64,000 nucleotides of DNA from Hyphomicrobiales bacterium (lineage in GTDB: Bacteria > Pseudomonadota > Alphaproteobacteria > Rhizobiales > Rhizobiaceae). Both the position numbers and the translations under genes were made by a program. The stretch is from the NCBI GenBank assembly GCA_900473205.1, contig UCLB01000012.1:62001-126000 (forward strand). Reading direction: 5' to 3'. Under the pieces are notes generated by a model. That model did no database searches, was not told the origin of the DNA, and worked only from the letters and a program-made list of their open reading frames with translations. Of this stretch, positions 9,244 to 18,342 are shown piece by piece. The stretch's first letter is position 1. Every line of letters begins with the position of its first letter.

Positions 9244-10860
9244 ATGGCTGTTGTTTCCAAGAAAATTCCCGCTCCAGACAAGGTCAAGATTCGCACCGCT
9301 CTTCTGTCCGTCTCCGATAAGACTGACATCATTGAACTGGCGGGTGCGCTGGTCAAACTCGGCGTGAAACTGTTGTCGACGGGTGGCACCTCCAAGGCGA
9401 TTGCCGATGCGGGTCTTCCGGTCACGGATGTGTCCGATATCACCAAGTTCCCGGAAATCATGGATGGCCGCGTCAAGACTTTGCACCCCAATGTGCATGG
9501 CGGCCTGCTGGCAATTCGTGACGATGCAGAGCATGTGGAAGCCATGCGGGCGCACGGGATCGAAGGCATCGATCTCTCCGTCATCAACCTCTACCCCTTC
9601 GAGGAAGTGCGCGCCAAGGGCGGCGACTATCCAACGACCGTTGAGAATATCGACATCGGCGGCCCGGCCATGATCCGCGCATCGGCCAAGAACCACGCTT
9701 ATGTCACTGTGGTGACGGACCCCAGCGATTATCCGGAATTACTGGAAGCCTTGCAGGCGGATGATGGCCAGACGACCTATGCGCTGCGCCAAAGATTTGC
9801 GGCAAAGGCCTATGCACGTACCGCCGCCTATGACGCAGTGATTTCCAACTGGTTTGCCGAAGCACTGTCCATCGAGACGCCGCATTACCGCGCCATTGGC
9901 GGCGTGCTGAAGGAAAAGATGCGTTATGGTGAAAACCCGCATCAGAGCGCTGGTTTCTACCTGACAGGCGACAAGCGCCCGGGCGTTGCCACGGCAACGC
10001 TTTTGCAGGGCAAGCAGCTTTCCTACAACAATATCAATGATACGGATGCGGCTTACGAGCTCGTTGCCGAGTTCCTGCCAGAAAATGCACCTGCTGTCGC
10101 CATCATTAAGCACGCCAATCCCTGCGGCGTGGCGACCGGCACGACCTTGCTGGATGCCTACAAGCGCGCGCTGGCCTGCGATCCGGTCTCGGCCTTCGGT
10201 GGCGTCATTGCGCTGAACCAGACACTGGATGCGGAAACGGCAGAAGAGATCATTCAGCTCTTCACCGAAGTCATCATTGCGCCCGATGTGACCGAGGAAG
10301 CCAGGCTAATCGTGGCCCGCAAGCCGAACCTGCGCCTGCTTTCCGCAGGTGGTCTGCCGGATGCACGCGCTCCCGGCATAACCGCAAAGACGGTTTCGGG
10401 TGGCTTGCTGGTTCAGAGCCGTGACAACGGCATGGTCGAAGACCTCGATCTGAAGGTCGTCACAAACCGTGCGCCGACACCGCAGGAACTTGAAGATATG
10501 AAGTTCGCCTTCAAGATCGCCAAGCATGTGAAGTCGAATGCGGTGATCTACGCCAAGGATGGCCAGACGGCAGGTATCGGCGCTGGTCAGATGAGCCGTA
10601 TCGATTCCGCCCGCATCGCTGCGCAAAAGGCTGAAGATGCTGCAAAGGCCATGGGCCTTGCCGAGCCGCTGACCAAGGGCTCCGCCGTTGCCTCAGAAGC
10701 CTTCTATCCGTTTGCCGATGGCCTGCTGGCTGCGATTGCGGCAGGCGCGACGGCTGTGATCCAGCCGGGCGGTTCAATGCGCGATCAGGACGTGATCGAT
10801 GCTGCCAATGCACACAATGTTGCAATGGTGTTCACAGGCATGCGCCACTTCCGCCATTGA
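9244..10860 (+). CDS. purH: PurH, bifunctional AICAR formyltransferase / IMP cyclohydrolase
   Basis: PurH carries out the last two steps of IMP synthesis. The protein has 538 residues. The N-terminal MGS-like cyclohydrolase domain includes [13 protein letters not shown] near 45 and [10 protein letters not shown] near 80. The formyltransferase domain includes [13 protein letters not shown] near 230, and the end is GMRHFRH. The frame is open from 9124, but the ATG at 9244 is used because homology (MAVVSKK...) starts there and TACGGAG precedes it. Confidence 0.97.
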   Translation: MAVVSKKIPAPDKVKIRTALLSVSDKTDIIELAGALVKLGVKLLSTGGTSKAIADAGLPVTDVSDITKFPEIMDGRVKTLHPNVHGGLLAIRDDAEHVEAMRAHGIEGIDLSVINLYPFEEVRAKGGDYPTTVENIDIGGPAMIRASAKNHAYVTVVTDPSDYPELLEALQADDGQTTYALRQRFAAKAYARTAAYDAVISNWFAEALSIETPHYRAIGGVLKEKMRYGENPHQSAGFYLTGDKRPGVATATLLQGKQLSYNNINDTDAAYELVAEFLPENAPAVAIIKHANPCGVATGTTLLDAYKRALACDPVSAFGGVIALNQTLDAETAEEIIQLFTEVIIAPDVTEEARLIVARKPNLRLLSAGGLPDARAPGITAKTVSGGLLVQSRDNGMVEDLDLKVVTNRAPTPQELEDMKFAFKIAKHVKSNAVIYAKDGQTAGIGAGQMSRIDSARIAAQKAEDAAKAMGLAEPLTKGSAVASEAFYPFADGLLAAIAAGATAVIQPGGSMRDQDVIDAANAHNVAMVFTGMRHFRH

Positions 10861-10870
10861 TATTGGAAAT

Positions 10871-10897
10871 GAGCCGCTTAACATGTGTTAGCGGCTC
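10871..10897 (+). terminator. Stem-loop after purH
   Basis: GAGCCGCT (10871-10878) pairs with AGCGGCTC (10890-10897), extended by AACA/TGTT. It begins 10 bases after the purH stop. The T run is weak, so termination may be partial. Confidence 0.5.
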
Positions 10898-10915
10898 GAG
10901 CACTTCCTTACGCTC

Positions 10916-10946
10916 AACGTCATCCTCGGGCTTGTCCCGAGGATCT
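10916..10946. repeat. REP-like palindromic unit R1
   Basis: A single copy of the intergenic palindrome found at four places in this window: ATCCTCGGG and CCCGAGGAT around a CTTGT loop, preceded by AACGTC. It lies between purH and the reverse-strand UxaA-family gene, 58 bases from the third parS. Confidence 0.85.
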
Positions 10947-11003
10947 ATCGAACCACGACGTCAACGGCTAGTGATCGTCGGGGGCGTGCTTAAGCGCATG
11001 CGC

Positions 11004-11019
11004 TGTTTCACATGAAACA
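11004..11019. other. parS centromere-like site 3 (15/16 match)
   Basis: TGTTTCACATGAAACA differs from the parS consensus only at position 9 (A for G). It is intergenic, six bases from the end of the UxaA-family gene and about 6.5 kb from parB, within the normal span of a chromosomal parS cluster. Confidence 0.78.
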
Positions 11020-11024
11020 CGCCA

Positions 11025-12557
11025 TCAAGTCATCGCACCCACCTGCCACGGTACAAATTCATTATCACCATAGTCATAAATCTCGCTGACGGTTTTATCA
11101 CCCGAGGCGACGGCGATGATGTGTTCGAAGATTCGTGTGCCGGATCCCTCTATCGTTTCATTTCCGGTGACGATTTCTCCGCAATTGATGTCCATGTCCT
11201 CTTTCATGTGTTCGTACATTTCAGAGTTGGTGGCGATTTTGATACAGGGGGCAGGTTTGAAACCGGAAACGGAACCACGGCCTGTGGTAAAACAGATGAC
11301 ATTACAGCCACCTGCCACCTGTCCTGTCACAGCGACTGGATCGTAACCGGGTGTGTCCATGAAGACGAAGCCTGGTTCGGTTACGGTTTCTGCGAATTCG
11401 TACACGGCCTTGAGCGGCATCGAGCCACCTTTGGCGACTGCGCCCAAGGATTTCTCGAGAATGGTGGTCAGCCCGCCCAGTTTGTTGCCGTGGGATGGGT
11501 TGTTGTTCAGCTCATCACCATTGCGGGCAGTGTAATCACGCCACCAGTCGATGCGTTGCAGAAGCTTTTCGGCCACGGCTGGTGTCACGGCACGGCGCGT
11601 CAGGAGATGTTCGGCACCATAGATTTCCGGGGTTTCCGCAAGCACCGTCGTGCCACCATTGCGCACGATGAGATCAGATGCGTAACCAAGCGCCGGGTTG
11701 GCGGAAATACCAGAATAGCCATCCGATCCGCCGCATTCCAATGCGATTTTCAAAGCAGAGAGTGGCTGTTCTGTTCGTTTCGCGGAATTCACGCCCGGCA
11801 GCATTTCCTTGATATTGGCGATGGCTGCTTCGATGGTCTTGCGGGTGCCGCCATGCTGCTGAATGGTCATGGTCCGGAGGCGATCCCCCTCTTCCATCTT
11901 GTAATGTTCGAGAATCGGCGCGATTTGGTTGGTCTCGCAACCAAGCCCGATGAGTAGAATACCGCCAAAATTTGGATGGCGGGCATAGCCCTGTATAGTG
12001 CGGATCAGCAGGCGGTAGCCTTCCGACTTCGTGTTGATCGCACAGCCGCTGCCATGGGTCAGCGCCACGACGCCATCGATATTATCGAAACCGTCCAGCC
12101 CGCCATCGCGGTTAAAATAGTCGGCTATGTAGCGGGAGACGGTGGCGGAACAGTTTACCGAGGCGATGACACCGATATAATTGCGCGTGCCGACACCACC
12201 GGTTCCCCGGTCAAAGCCCATAAAGGTGCGGCGTTCCGCTAGCGGCAGCATGCCCTTTTCTTCGATATCAACGCTGAACTGGTGGGAATGTTCAGATGGC
12301 ACCATGGCAAGGTTATGCAAATGCACGAGACGGCCGGGCTCAATGTCCTGCGTCGCCATGCCGATGACTTGTCCGTATTTCAGAACCTCCTCACCGGTCT
12401 TGATGGTTTTCAGCGCCACCTTGTGGCCGCGTCCGATCAGCTCCAACGCCTGAAGGCCGCTGCGGCCCGTCTCTCCTCCCGGTTGGATCGAGCGCCGCGC
12501 CACGGCAACATTGTCGCGCGTGTTGAGCAAAATGGTTGCTTCTGAATTCTCTGTCAC
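11025..12557 (-). CDS. UxaA-family sugar-acid dehydratase (altronate dehydratase-like)
   Basis: The 510-residue protein has an N-terminal SAF domain (about 1-90), and a UxaA C-terminal domain with GTRNYIGVI near 122, VALTHGSGCAIN near 170, LIGLGCETN near 205 and LECGGSDGYSG near 275. Family enzymes are iron-dependent dehydratases of altronate or galactarate. The GTG at 12557 is chosen because GAGGAGGAGACCGC precedes it. The gntR regulator lies 35 bases upstream on the same strand. No altronate oxidoreductase is adjacent, so the substrate may instead be an L-fucose or L-galactose pathway acid. Confidence 0.82.
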   Translation of the reverse strand: MTENSEATILLNTRDNVAVARRSIQPGGETGRSGLQALELIGRGHKVALKTIKTGEEVLKYGQVIGMATQDIEPGRLVHLHNLAMVPSEHSHQFSVDIEEKGMLPLAERRTFMGFDRGTGGVGTRNYIGVIASVNCSATVSRYIADYFNRDGGLDGFDNIDGVVALTHGSGCAINTKSEGYRLLIRTIQGYARHPNFGGILLIGLGCETNQIAPILEHYKMEEGDRLRTMTIQQHGGTRKTIEAAIANIKEMLPGVNSAKRTEQPLSALKIALECGGSDGYSGISANPALGYASDLIVRNGGTTVLAETPEIYGAEHLLTRRAVTPAVAEKLLQRIDWWRDYTARNGDELNNNPSHGNKLGGLTTILEKSLGAVAKGGSMPLKAVYEFAETVTEPGFVFMDTPGYDPVAVTGQVAGGCNVICFTTGRGSVSGFKPAPCIKIATNSEMYEHMKEDMDINCGEIVTGNETIEGSGTRIFEHIIAVASGDKTVSEIYDYGDNEFVPWQVGAMT

Positions 12558-12592
12558 GCGGTCTCCTCCTCGCGAATTCTTTTTTTCAGGTA

Positions 12593-13285
12593 TCAGTTCT
12601 CGACCCATCGTCGCCGGGAACTGTCCAAATGGCTGTGCATGGCTGCCTGCGCCAGCAGCGGGTCTTTGGCCTCAAGAGCGGACAGAATGGCCTCATGCTC
12701 CTGCAAGGCGAAAATCCATGTGTCCTTGTCTTCGAATTTGACACGGAATTGCGCCGAAATCGGGCTGTGCCGCTCATCGAACAAATCACCTACAAGCCGC
12801 GCCAGTACGCTGTTGCCGGATTGCTCGGCAATGATGACGTGAAACTGTCTATCCTGATCGAGCGGTTTGCGCCCCACTTCGATCTCGCTGCGCATGGCAT
12901 CCAATGTGGCGCGCAGCGTTTCCAGGGCAGCTGCATCGATACGGCTTGCGGCCAACACGATGGTCGTGCCTTCCAGTGCTGCGCGTGCCTGCATAAGTTC
13001 CGACGGGCTTTCGCCCAGCGATTTCGTTCTGGCGGGCGATTGCGCCGGTTCAGACGAGACATAGACGCCGGAGCCCATGCGGATTTCGACACTGCCATCG
13101 ATTTCCAGCGCGATAAGGGCTTCTCGCAATGAGGGTCGCGATACGCCAAGCCTTTGCGCCAGCTCCCGCTCCGCTGGCAGGCGTGCGCCCGCCAAAAACT
13201 CGCCACTGTCGATCAGCTCACGAATTTGATCTGCGATCTGCTGATAGAGCCTGCGTGGCTCCAGAATTTTGGCCTGACCATTCAT
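12593..13285 (-). CDS. FadR-subfamily GntR transcriptional regulator
   Basis: A 230-residue regulator. The N-terminal winged helix-turn-helix (about 10-75) includes LPAERELAQRLGVSRPSLRE, and a C-terminal FCD ligand-binding domain follows, with helices and histidines such as FHVI near 148 and HSHL near the end. FCD regulators usually bind sugar acids or carboxylates. It is divergent from the ABC importer and upstream of the UxaA-family gene, so it probably controls both, responding to a sugar-acid intermediate. Confidence 0.9.
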   Translation of the reverse strand: MNGQAKILEPRRLYQQIADQIRELIDSGEFLAGARLPAERELAQRLGVSRPSLREALIALEIDGSVEIRMGSGVYVSSEPAQSPARTKSLGESPSELMQARAALEGTTIVLAASRIDAAALETLRATLDAMRSEIEVGRKPLDQDRQFHVIIAEQSGNSVLARLVGDLFDERHSPISAQFRVKFEDKDTWIFALQEHEAILSALEAKDPLLAQAAMHSHLDSSRRRWVEN

Positions 13286-13433
13286 GGGATTTCGTGAGAA
13301 CTTTCCGCCAGTATCGATTTGGCCTTACCGTATCTGCATCGCGAAGAAGACGCAAGATAATGTTTATTCCATTGAATTAGCTCGTTTATTTCTATTTTCG
13401 ATTATCGCTTATTAGGTCATTTTCATCAATATA

Positions 13434-13473
13434 CCAAAATTGGCTTGACCAAAATAAAAATGCGGCCTAACCA
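13434..13473 (+). promoter_or_regulatory. Candidate GntR operator and promoter in the divergent gap
   Basis: Inside the 245-base gap between gntR and the transporter, CCAAAATTGG (13434-13443) overlaps TTGGCTTGACCAA (13440-13452), giving half-sites of the FadR-family type. TTGACC at 13445 could be a -35 box, with a poor -10 (TAACCA) at 13468, 17 bases downstream. A regulator bound here would block that promoter. This is inferred from pattern only. Confidence 0.45.
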
Positions 13474-13530
13474 TTCCGCCTATTCGAAACGCTTTGGGTG
13501 GAGTTAAGGCGTTACCGGGAGGATGTGAGG

Positions 13531-15105
13531 ATGTCGCAGGGCGCATCGGTTATTCAGGACGATTCCGCGACCGGAGCCACGCTGCGTGAGCATGGTCGCG
13601 TCCTGCTTCGCCTCGACAATATCAGCAAGGAATTTCCCGGCGTCAAAGCGCTGAGCGACGTGCAGTTCGATCTGCTGTCGGGCGAGGTTCATGCCGTCTG
13701 CGGTGAAAATGGCGCTGGCAAATCGACACTGATGAAAATCGTCAGCGGCGTCTATCAGCCCACCAGCGGTACGATCTTGCACAAGGGTCGACAAGTTCAA
13801 TACGCTTCGCCGCTAGAGTCGGAAGCGGCAGGTATTGCCATCATCCATCAGGAACTGAACCTCGTTCCGCATCTGACCATTGCCGAAAACATCTATCTGG
13901 CACGCGAACCCAGAAAAGGTTTTCTCGTCGATCGCAAGAAGCTGCGCGCGGATGCCAAACGCTGTCTCGACCGGCTCGGCATCGATCTCAATCCCGATCA
14001 AATGGTGCGTGGTCTCTCGGTTGCACAGTCTCAGATGGTGGAAATCGCCAAGGCACTGTCGCTGGATGCTGAAGTTCTCATCATGGATGAGCCGACATCC
14101 TCGCTGACAGAGCAAGAAACGCGGCTTCTGTTCAAGGTCATCCGCGATCTTAAAGCCTCCGGCGTCGGCATCGTCTATATTTCGCACCGTCTGGATGAAA
14201 TGGCCGAGATCGTTGACCGCGTTACGGTGCTGCGCGACGGACGCTATATTTCGACGGATAATTTTGCTGATATCACCGTGGACGACATCGTGACCCGGAT
14301 GGTCGGCCGTTCTCTGGAAGAAAAATTTCCCGAGAGAACATCGAAACCAACGGATGAGGTGATTTTCTCCGTCAAGGGGCTGACACGCAAAGGTGTGTTT
14401 CACGATGTCAGCTTCGATCTGCGCCGTGGTGAGATTCTCGGCTTTGCCGGGTTGATGGGCGCCGGTCGTACCGAAGTCGCGCGGGCGATTTTCGGGGCCG
14501 ATGCGTTCGATGCCGGAACGATCACCTTCGAAGGCCGCGAACTTTCCATTACCTCTCCTCAGGATGCGATCGCGGAAGGCATTGCCTATCTGTCTGAAGA
14601 TCGGAAGAGCGATGGCCTCGCTATCAAGATGTCGGTGGCAGCCAATATGTCTCTGGCCAATATGGAGGAGGTGTCCAACCGCTTCGGCCTCATCGATTTC
14701 AAAAAGCACGACGATGCCGCTCGCCGCTATGTTGATCTTCTGAACATCCGCACGCCCTCGATCAAGCAGACGGTGCGGCTTCTCTCTGGCGGCAACCAGC
14801 AGAAAATTATCATCGGCAAATGGCTGTTTCGCCAATCGCGCATTCTGTTTTTCGATGAGCCGACGCGCGGCATCGATGTCGGGGCGAAATTCGCGATCTA
14901 CAAGATCATGGACGAGCTTGCGGCCAAGGGCATCGGCGTCATTCTCATTAGTTCGGAACTGCCGGAAGTGCTGGGCCTGACCGACCGCATCGCCGTGTTC
15001 CACGAAGGTACGATCACCGGCGTCGTGGAAACGGCCAAGACCACTCAGGAAGAAATCATGCGCTATGCCTCCGGCTATAGCAGCGGGGATAGACATGTCA
15101 GATAG
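13531..15105 (+). CDS. Sugar ABC transporter ATP-binding protein (RbsA/MglA type, two ATPase domains)
   Basis: The 524-residue protein contains two tandem ABC domains. The first has Walker A GENGAGKST near 68, signature LSVAQSQM and Walker B VLIMDEPTSS near 188. The second has a degenerate Walker A (GLMGAGRTEV), LSGGNQQK near 421 and ILFFDEPTRGID, the usual pattern for CUT2 carbohydrate importers. The ATG at 13531 follows GGGAGGATGTGAGG. The stop overlaps the permease start by 11 bases. With the permease and binding protein it forms a single-permease importer, probably for the sugar degraded by the downstream enzymes. Confidence 0.93.
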   Translation: MSQGASVIQDDSATGATLREHGRVLLRLDNISKEFPGVKALSDVQFDLLSGEVHAVCGENGAGKSTLMKIVSGVYQPTSGTILHKGRQVQYASPLESEAAGIAIIHQELNLVPHLTIAENIYLAREPRKGFLVDRKKLRADAKRCLDRLGIDLNPDQMVRGLSVAQSQMVEIAKALSLDAEVLIMDEPTSSLTEQETRLLFKVIRDLKASGVGIVYISHRLDEMAEIVDRVTVLRDGRYISTDNFADITVDDIVTRMVGRSLEEKFPERTSKPTDEVIFSVKGLTRKGVFHDVSFDLRRGEILGFAGLMGAGRTEVARAIFGADAFDAGTITFEGRELSITSPQDAIAEGIAYLSEDRKSDGLAIKMSVAANMSLANMEEVSNRFGLIDFKKHDDAARRYVDLLNIRTPSIKQTVRLLSGGNQQKIIIGKWLFRQSRILFFDEPTRGIDVGAKFAIYKIMDELAAKGIGVILISSELPEVLGLTDRIAVFHEGTITGVVETAKTTQEEIMRYASGYSSGDRHVR

Positions 15106-16117
15106 TGCAGACGCGCCCAAGAGCTTTTCCTTCAGCGACCGGCAGAAGGACATCATTCAGAAATTTGCGGCCCTCGGCAGTCTGGTCGTGCTGACCATGG
15201 TGTTTTCCGCCACCAGCAGCGCCTTCTTCACCGTCAACAACGCCATGACGATTGCGCTTCAGGTGACGTCGATTGCGCTTCTGGGCATCGGTGCGACCTG
15301 CGTCATCATCACCGGCGGTATCGATCTTTCGGTGGGCTCGGTGCTGGCGCTTGCCGGTGTGGTGGCTGCCTTGGCAGTGAAGGAGTTGGGAATGCCGGTG
15401 CCTGTCGGCATGTTCTTCGGCATTCTGACCGGATCTCTGTGCGGTCTTATCAACGGTCTACTCGTCACCCGCTTCAAGCTGCCGCCCTTTATTGCCACGC
15501 TCGGTATGATGTTGATCGCGCGCGGCGTCGCCTTGCAGATCACTGGCGCGCGTGCCGTTTCCGGTCTTGGCGAATCCTTCGGTGAACTGGGCAACGGTGC
15601 TCTGTTTCGCATCGTCACCATTGGCGATGACGGGTTTCCGAATGTGGTTTTTCCCGGCATTCCCTATCCGGTCATCCTGATGATCGTGATTGCGATTGCC
15701 GTGTCCTTCATGCTCAACCGCTCGGTGCTTGGGCGTCATATCTACGCTGTTGGTTCGAACGCGGAAGCCGCGCGCCTGTCCGGTGTCAATGTCGCCCGCG
15801 TCACCAATTTTACCTATGTGCTGTCGGGCACGCTGGCGGGCTTGACCGGCTGTGTGCTGATGTCGCGTCTCGTTACGGCCCAACCGAATGAGGGGGTGAT
15901 GTATGAGCTGGACGCGATTGCCAGCGCCGTGATCGGTGGCACGTCGCTGATTGGTGGTGTTGGCACCATTTCCGGCACGGCAATTGGTGCTTTCGTCATC
16001 GGCATTTTGCGCAATGGCCTCAACATGAACGGCGTTTCGGCCTTCACGCAACAGATCATCATCGGCCTCGTCATTCTGGGCACGGTGTGGATAGACCAGC
16101 TGCGCAACCGCCGCTAA
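15095..16117 (+). CDS. Sugar ABC transporter permease (RbsC type)
   Basis: A 340-residue integral membrane protein with about eight to ten hydrophobic helices. The family motif GGIDLSVGSVLALAG is near residue 73, and the EAA-like cytoplasmic loop GSNAEAARLSGVNV is near 220. The ATG at 15095 lies within the last codons of the ATPase gene, preceded by GGGGA. It is the transmembrane channel of the CUT2 importer. Confidence 0.93.
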   Translation: MSDSADAPKSFSFSDRQKDIIQKFAALGSLVVLTMVFSATSSAFFTVNNAMTIALQVTSIALLGIGATCVIITGGIDLSVGSVLALAGVVAALAVKELGMPVPVGMFFGILTGSLCGLINGLLVTRFKLPPFIATLGMMLIARGVALQITGARAVSGLGESFGELGNGALFRIVTIGDDGFPNVVFPGIPYPVILMIVIAIAVSFMLNRSVLGRHIYAVGSNAEAARLSGVNVARVTNFTYVLSGTLAGLTGCVLMSRLVTAQPNEGVMYELDAIASAVIGGTSLIGGVGTISGTAIGAFVIGILRNGLNMNGVSAFTQQIIIGLVILGTVWIDQLRNRR

Positions 16118-16241
16118 TGGAGTTTCGAATGGCGCATGATCTTCCCGGTGCGGAAGACATACGGGAGGGTGCGGACCCAATCCGCGGGATAACCCGGTGG
16201 AGACGAGGAGATATCGCTTTGCCGGGACAATGGAGGAAAAC

Positions 16242-17183
16242 ATGAAGAAACTGACCACTGTACTTTTGACCTCGGCCATTGCGCTGTGGAGCGTATCGAC
16301 CGTTCAGGCGGGCGAAATCGCCGTCATCGTCAAGACCGTGAACTCGACCTTCTGGCAGAACGTTCAGAAAGGTGCCGATGCCGCGATGAAGAGTTCGTCC
16401 GGCAACACCATGACCTTCCAGGGCCCGGCTTCGGAATCGGCCATCGCCGATCAGGTCAATATGGTGGAAAACGCCGTCAACCGTAAGGTATCAGGTATCG
16501 TTCTGGCACCGTCCGATCCGGACGCGCTGGTTCCTGCCGTCAAGAAAGCCTGGGAAGCGCGCATTCCCGTGGTGATCGTCGACTCACAGCTGGCCAAGGG
16601 TGCCGAGCAATATTACCAGTCTTTCCTCGCCACAGACAACAAGAAGGCTGGCGAACTGGCCGCACAGGCTCTCATCGACAAGGTTGGCAAGGAAGGCAAG
16701 ATCGCCGTCATGTCCTATGTGGCCGGTGCCGGTTCTGAAATCGGTCGCGTTGGCGGTTTCACCGACTACATCAAGGCCAATTCCAAGCTTCAGATCGTCG
16801 GCCCCTATTATTCGCAGTCGCAGATGGCGACGGCGCTGAACCAGACCACAGACGTTCTGGCCGCCAATTCGGACCTCAAGGGCATTTTCGGCGCCAATGA
16901 ACCGACGGCGATTGGTGTTGGCCGCGCGCTGGCGCAATCCGGCAAGGCTGGCAAGGTCGTCGCCATCGGCTTCGACGGCAATCAGGACCTTCAGGGTTTC
17001 GTCAAGGATGGCACGCTGGCCGGCATCGTGGTGCAGGGCTCCTACCAGATGGGCGAAAAGGGCGTGGAAACCGTCACCAAGCTCATCAACAAGGAGAAGG
17101 TTGAGAAGTTCGTCGATACCGGTGTCGTGGTCGTGACCAAGGACAATATCGACAAGCCGGAAGCGAAGAACGTTCTTTACTAA
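16242..17183 (+). CDS. Sugar ABC transporter periplasmic binding protein (RbsB type)
   Basis: The 313-residue lipoprotein-free binding protein has a clear signal peptide (MKKLTTVLLTSAIALWSV..., cleavage after VQA near residue 23) and a type I periplasmic fold: SESAIADQVNMVENAV near 67, VPAVKKAWEARIPVVIVDS near 96, IGFDGN near 245. The ATG at 16242 follows GGAGGAAAAC. The 124-base gap after the permease contains small hairpins that could tune expression. Likely ligand is an L-sugar such as L-fucose or L-galactose, from context only. Confidence 0.92.
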   Translation: MKKLTTVLLTSAIALWSVSTVQAGEIAVIVKTVNSTFWQNVQKGADAAMKSSSGNTMTFQGPASESAIADQVNMVENAVNRKVSGIVLAPSDPDALVPAVKKAWEARIPVVIVDSQLAKGAEQYYQSFLATDNKKAGELAAQALIDKVGKEGKIAVMSYVAGAGSEIGRVGGFTDYIKANSKLQIVGPYYSQSQMATALNQTTDVLAANSDLKGIFGANEPTAIGVGRALAQSGKAGKVVAIGFDGNQDLQGFVKDGTLAGIVVQGSYQMGEKGVETVTKLINKEKVEKFVDTGVVVVTKDNIDKPEAKNVLY

Positions 17184-17189
17184 GGTCCG

Positions 17190-17282
17190 TTTGACGTCAT
17201 GCTCGGGCTTGTCCCGAGCATCTGCCAACCTTTCGGTTTTTGCGACGTGAATGCATCCTCGGGACGAGCCCGAGGATGACGT
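17190..17282. repeat. REP-like inverted pair R2
   Basis: Two palindromic units face each other: ATGCTCGGG/CCCGAGCAT (17199-17221) after GACGTC, and ATCCTCGGG/CCCGAGGAT (17255-17277) before GACGTC. Together they make a 90-base compound element between the binding protein and the reductase. It may act as a terminator or mRNA-stabilising structure, favouring transporter over enzyme mRNA. Confidence 0.85.
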
Positions 17283-17326
17283 CCCAAAATACCAACTACC
17301 AAGAATTAGCTTTCGAAAGTGCCGTG

Positions 17327-18340
17327 ATGAAAGTCTCCGAAAAACGTAAAATCCCCCGCCGTGATGTGGATGTGACCGTGATGGGCCTTGGCTGCGCCCA
17401 AATGGGTAATCTTTACCGGGTCACGCCCTATGCGGAATCGAAAGGTGCTTTCGACACGGCATGGGAGCATGGCATACGTTATTTCGATACCGCACCCTTT
17501 TACGGCTACACCCGTTCTGAGCGCCGCCTGGGAACCATGGTGACGGAACACGAGCGGGCGGATTATACGCTCAGCACCAAGGTCGGTCGCGTCATGGTGC
17601 CGGACGCGACGGTGGGTCCGGAAGAGGATGCCTATATCGCGCCCCTGCCCTTCCGCCCGGTCTATGATTACTCCCATGACGGCATTTTGCGGTCTTTCGA
17701 GGCCAGCCAGCAGCGGCTTGGCATTCTGAAACCTGATATTCTCTACATTCACGACATCGGCCCCATGACCCATGGCGATAAGCACCAGCATTACTGGGAG
17801 CAACTGACCACCGGTGGTGGCTTCAAGGCGCTAGCAAAGCTGCGGGATGAGGGATCGACGGGTGCCGTTGGTCTTGGCGTCAACGAATGGGAAGTCGTGC
17901 GCGACACGATGGAGATTTTCGACATCGATGTCGCCATGCTTGCGGGGCGCTATACGCTGCTGGAGCAGGAAAGCCTGGATTTCATGAACAATTGCGCAAA
18001 GCGCGGCGTCGCTGTCGTCGCTGCTGGTGCGTTTAATTCCGGTATTCTCGCCGGTAATCGCAAATTCAACTATGCGGATGCCCCGCCGGACATTCTGGCC
18101 AGGGTGGATGCGCTGCATAGTGTCTGCGAGGAGCTGGGTGTTTCCTTGCAGGCCGCCGCCTTGCAGTTTCCCCTTGCCCACCCCGCCTGCGTGACGGTGG
18201 TTTCCGGCGCGCGCAATGCTGAACAGCTTTCTTCCAACATCGCTTGGTTCGAGCAGGATATTCCGGCCGAGTTCTGGTCTGAGCTGGAAGTGCGCGGCTT
18301 GCTTGCCGAGGGCGCCCCGGTGCCGCGGGCCAAGGTGTAA
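17327..18340 (+). CDS. Aldo-keto reductase, probable L-fucose / L-galactose 1-dehydrogenase
   Basis: A 337-residue AKR with the catalytic tetrad visible: Asp in YFDTAPFYGYTRSE, the Tyr of that same motif, Lys in LSTKVGR and His in ILYIHDIG. Relatives include D-threo-aldose 1-dehydrogenase and L-fucose dehydrogenase, which oxidise L-fucose or L-galactose to the lactone. The ATG at 17327 is chosen because upstream sequence is a repeat element. The next gene, a lactonase, starts two bases after its stop, which supports a dehydrogenase making a lactone. Confidence 0.85.
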   Translation: MKVSEKRKIPRRDVDVTVMGLGCAQMGNLYRVTPYAESKGAFDTAWEHGIRYFDTAPFYGYTRSERRLGTMVTEHERADYTLSTKVGRVMVPDATVGPEEDAYIAPLPFRPVYDYSHDGILRSFEASQQRLGILKPDILYIHDIGPMTHGDKHQHYWEQLTTGGGFKALAKLRDEGSTGAVGLGVNEWEVVRDTMEIFDIDVAMLAGRYTLLEQESLDFMNNCAKRGVAVVAAGAFNSGILAGNRKFNYADAPPDILARVDALHSVCEELGVSLQAAALQFPLAHPACVTVVSGARNAEQLSSNIAWFEQDIPAEFWSELEVRGLLAEGAPVPRAKV

Positions 18341-18342
18341 CC

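Noticed and set aside
11121-11957. 278-codon open frame opposite the UxaA-family gene
   Set aside because: No recognisable domain, and the reverse strand encodes a full-length known family; long antisense frames are common at this GC content.
13813-15156. 447-codon reverse open frame opposite the sugar ABC ATPase
   Set aside because: The forward strand encodes clear ATPase motifs; the reverse product is His/Asp/Arg-rich nonsense typical of antisense frames.
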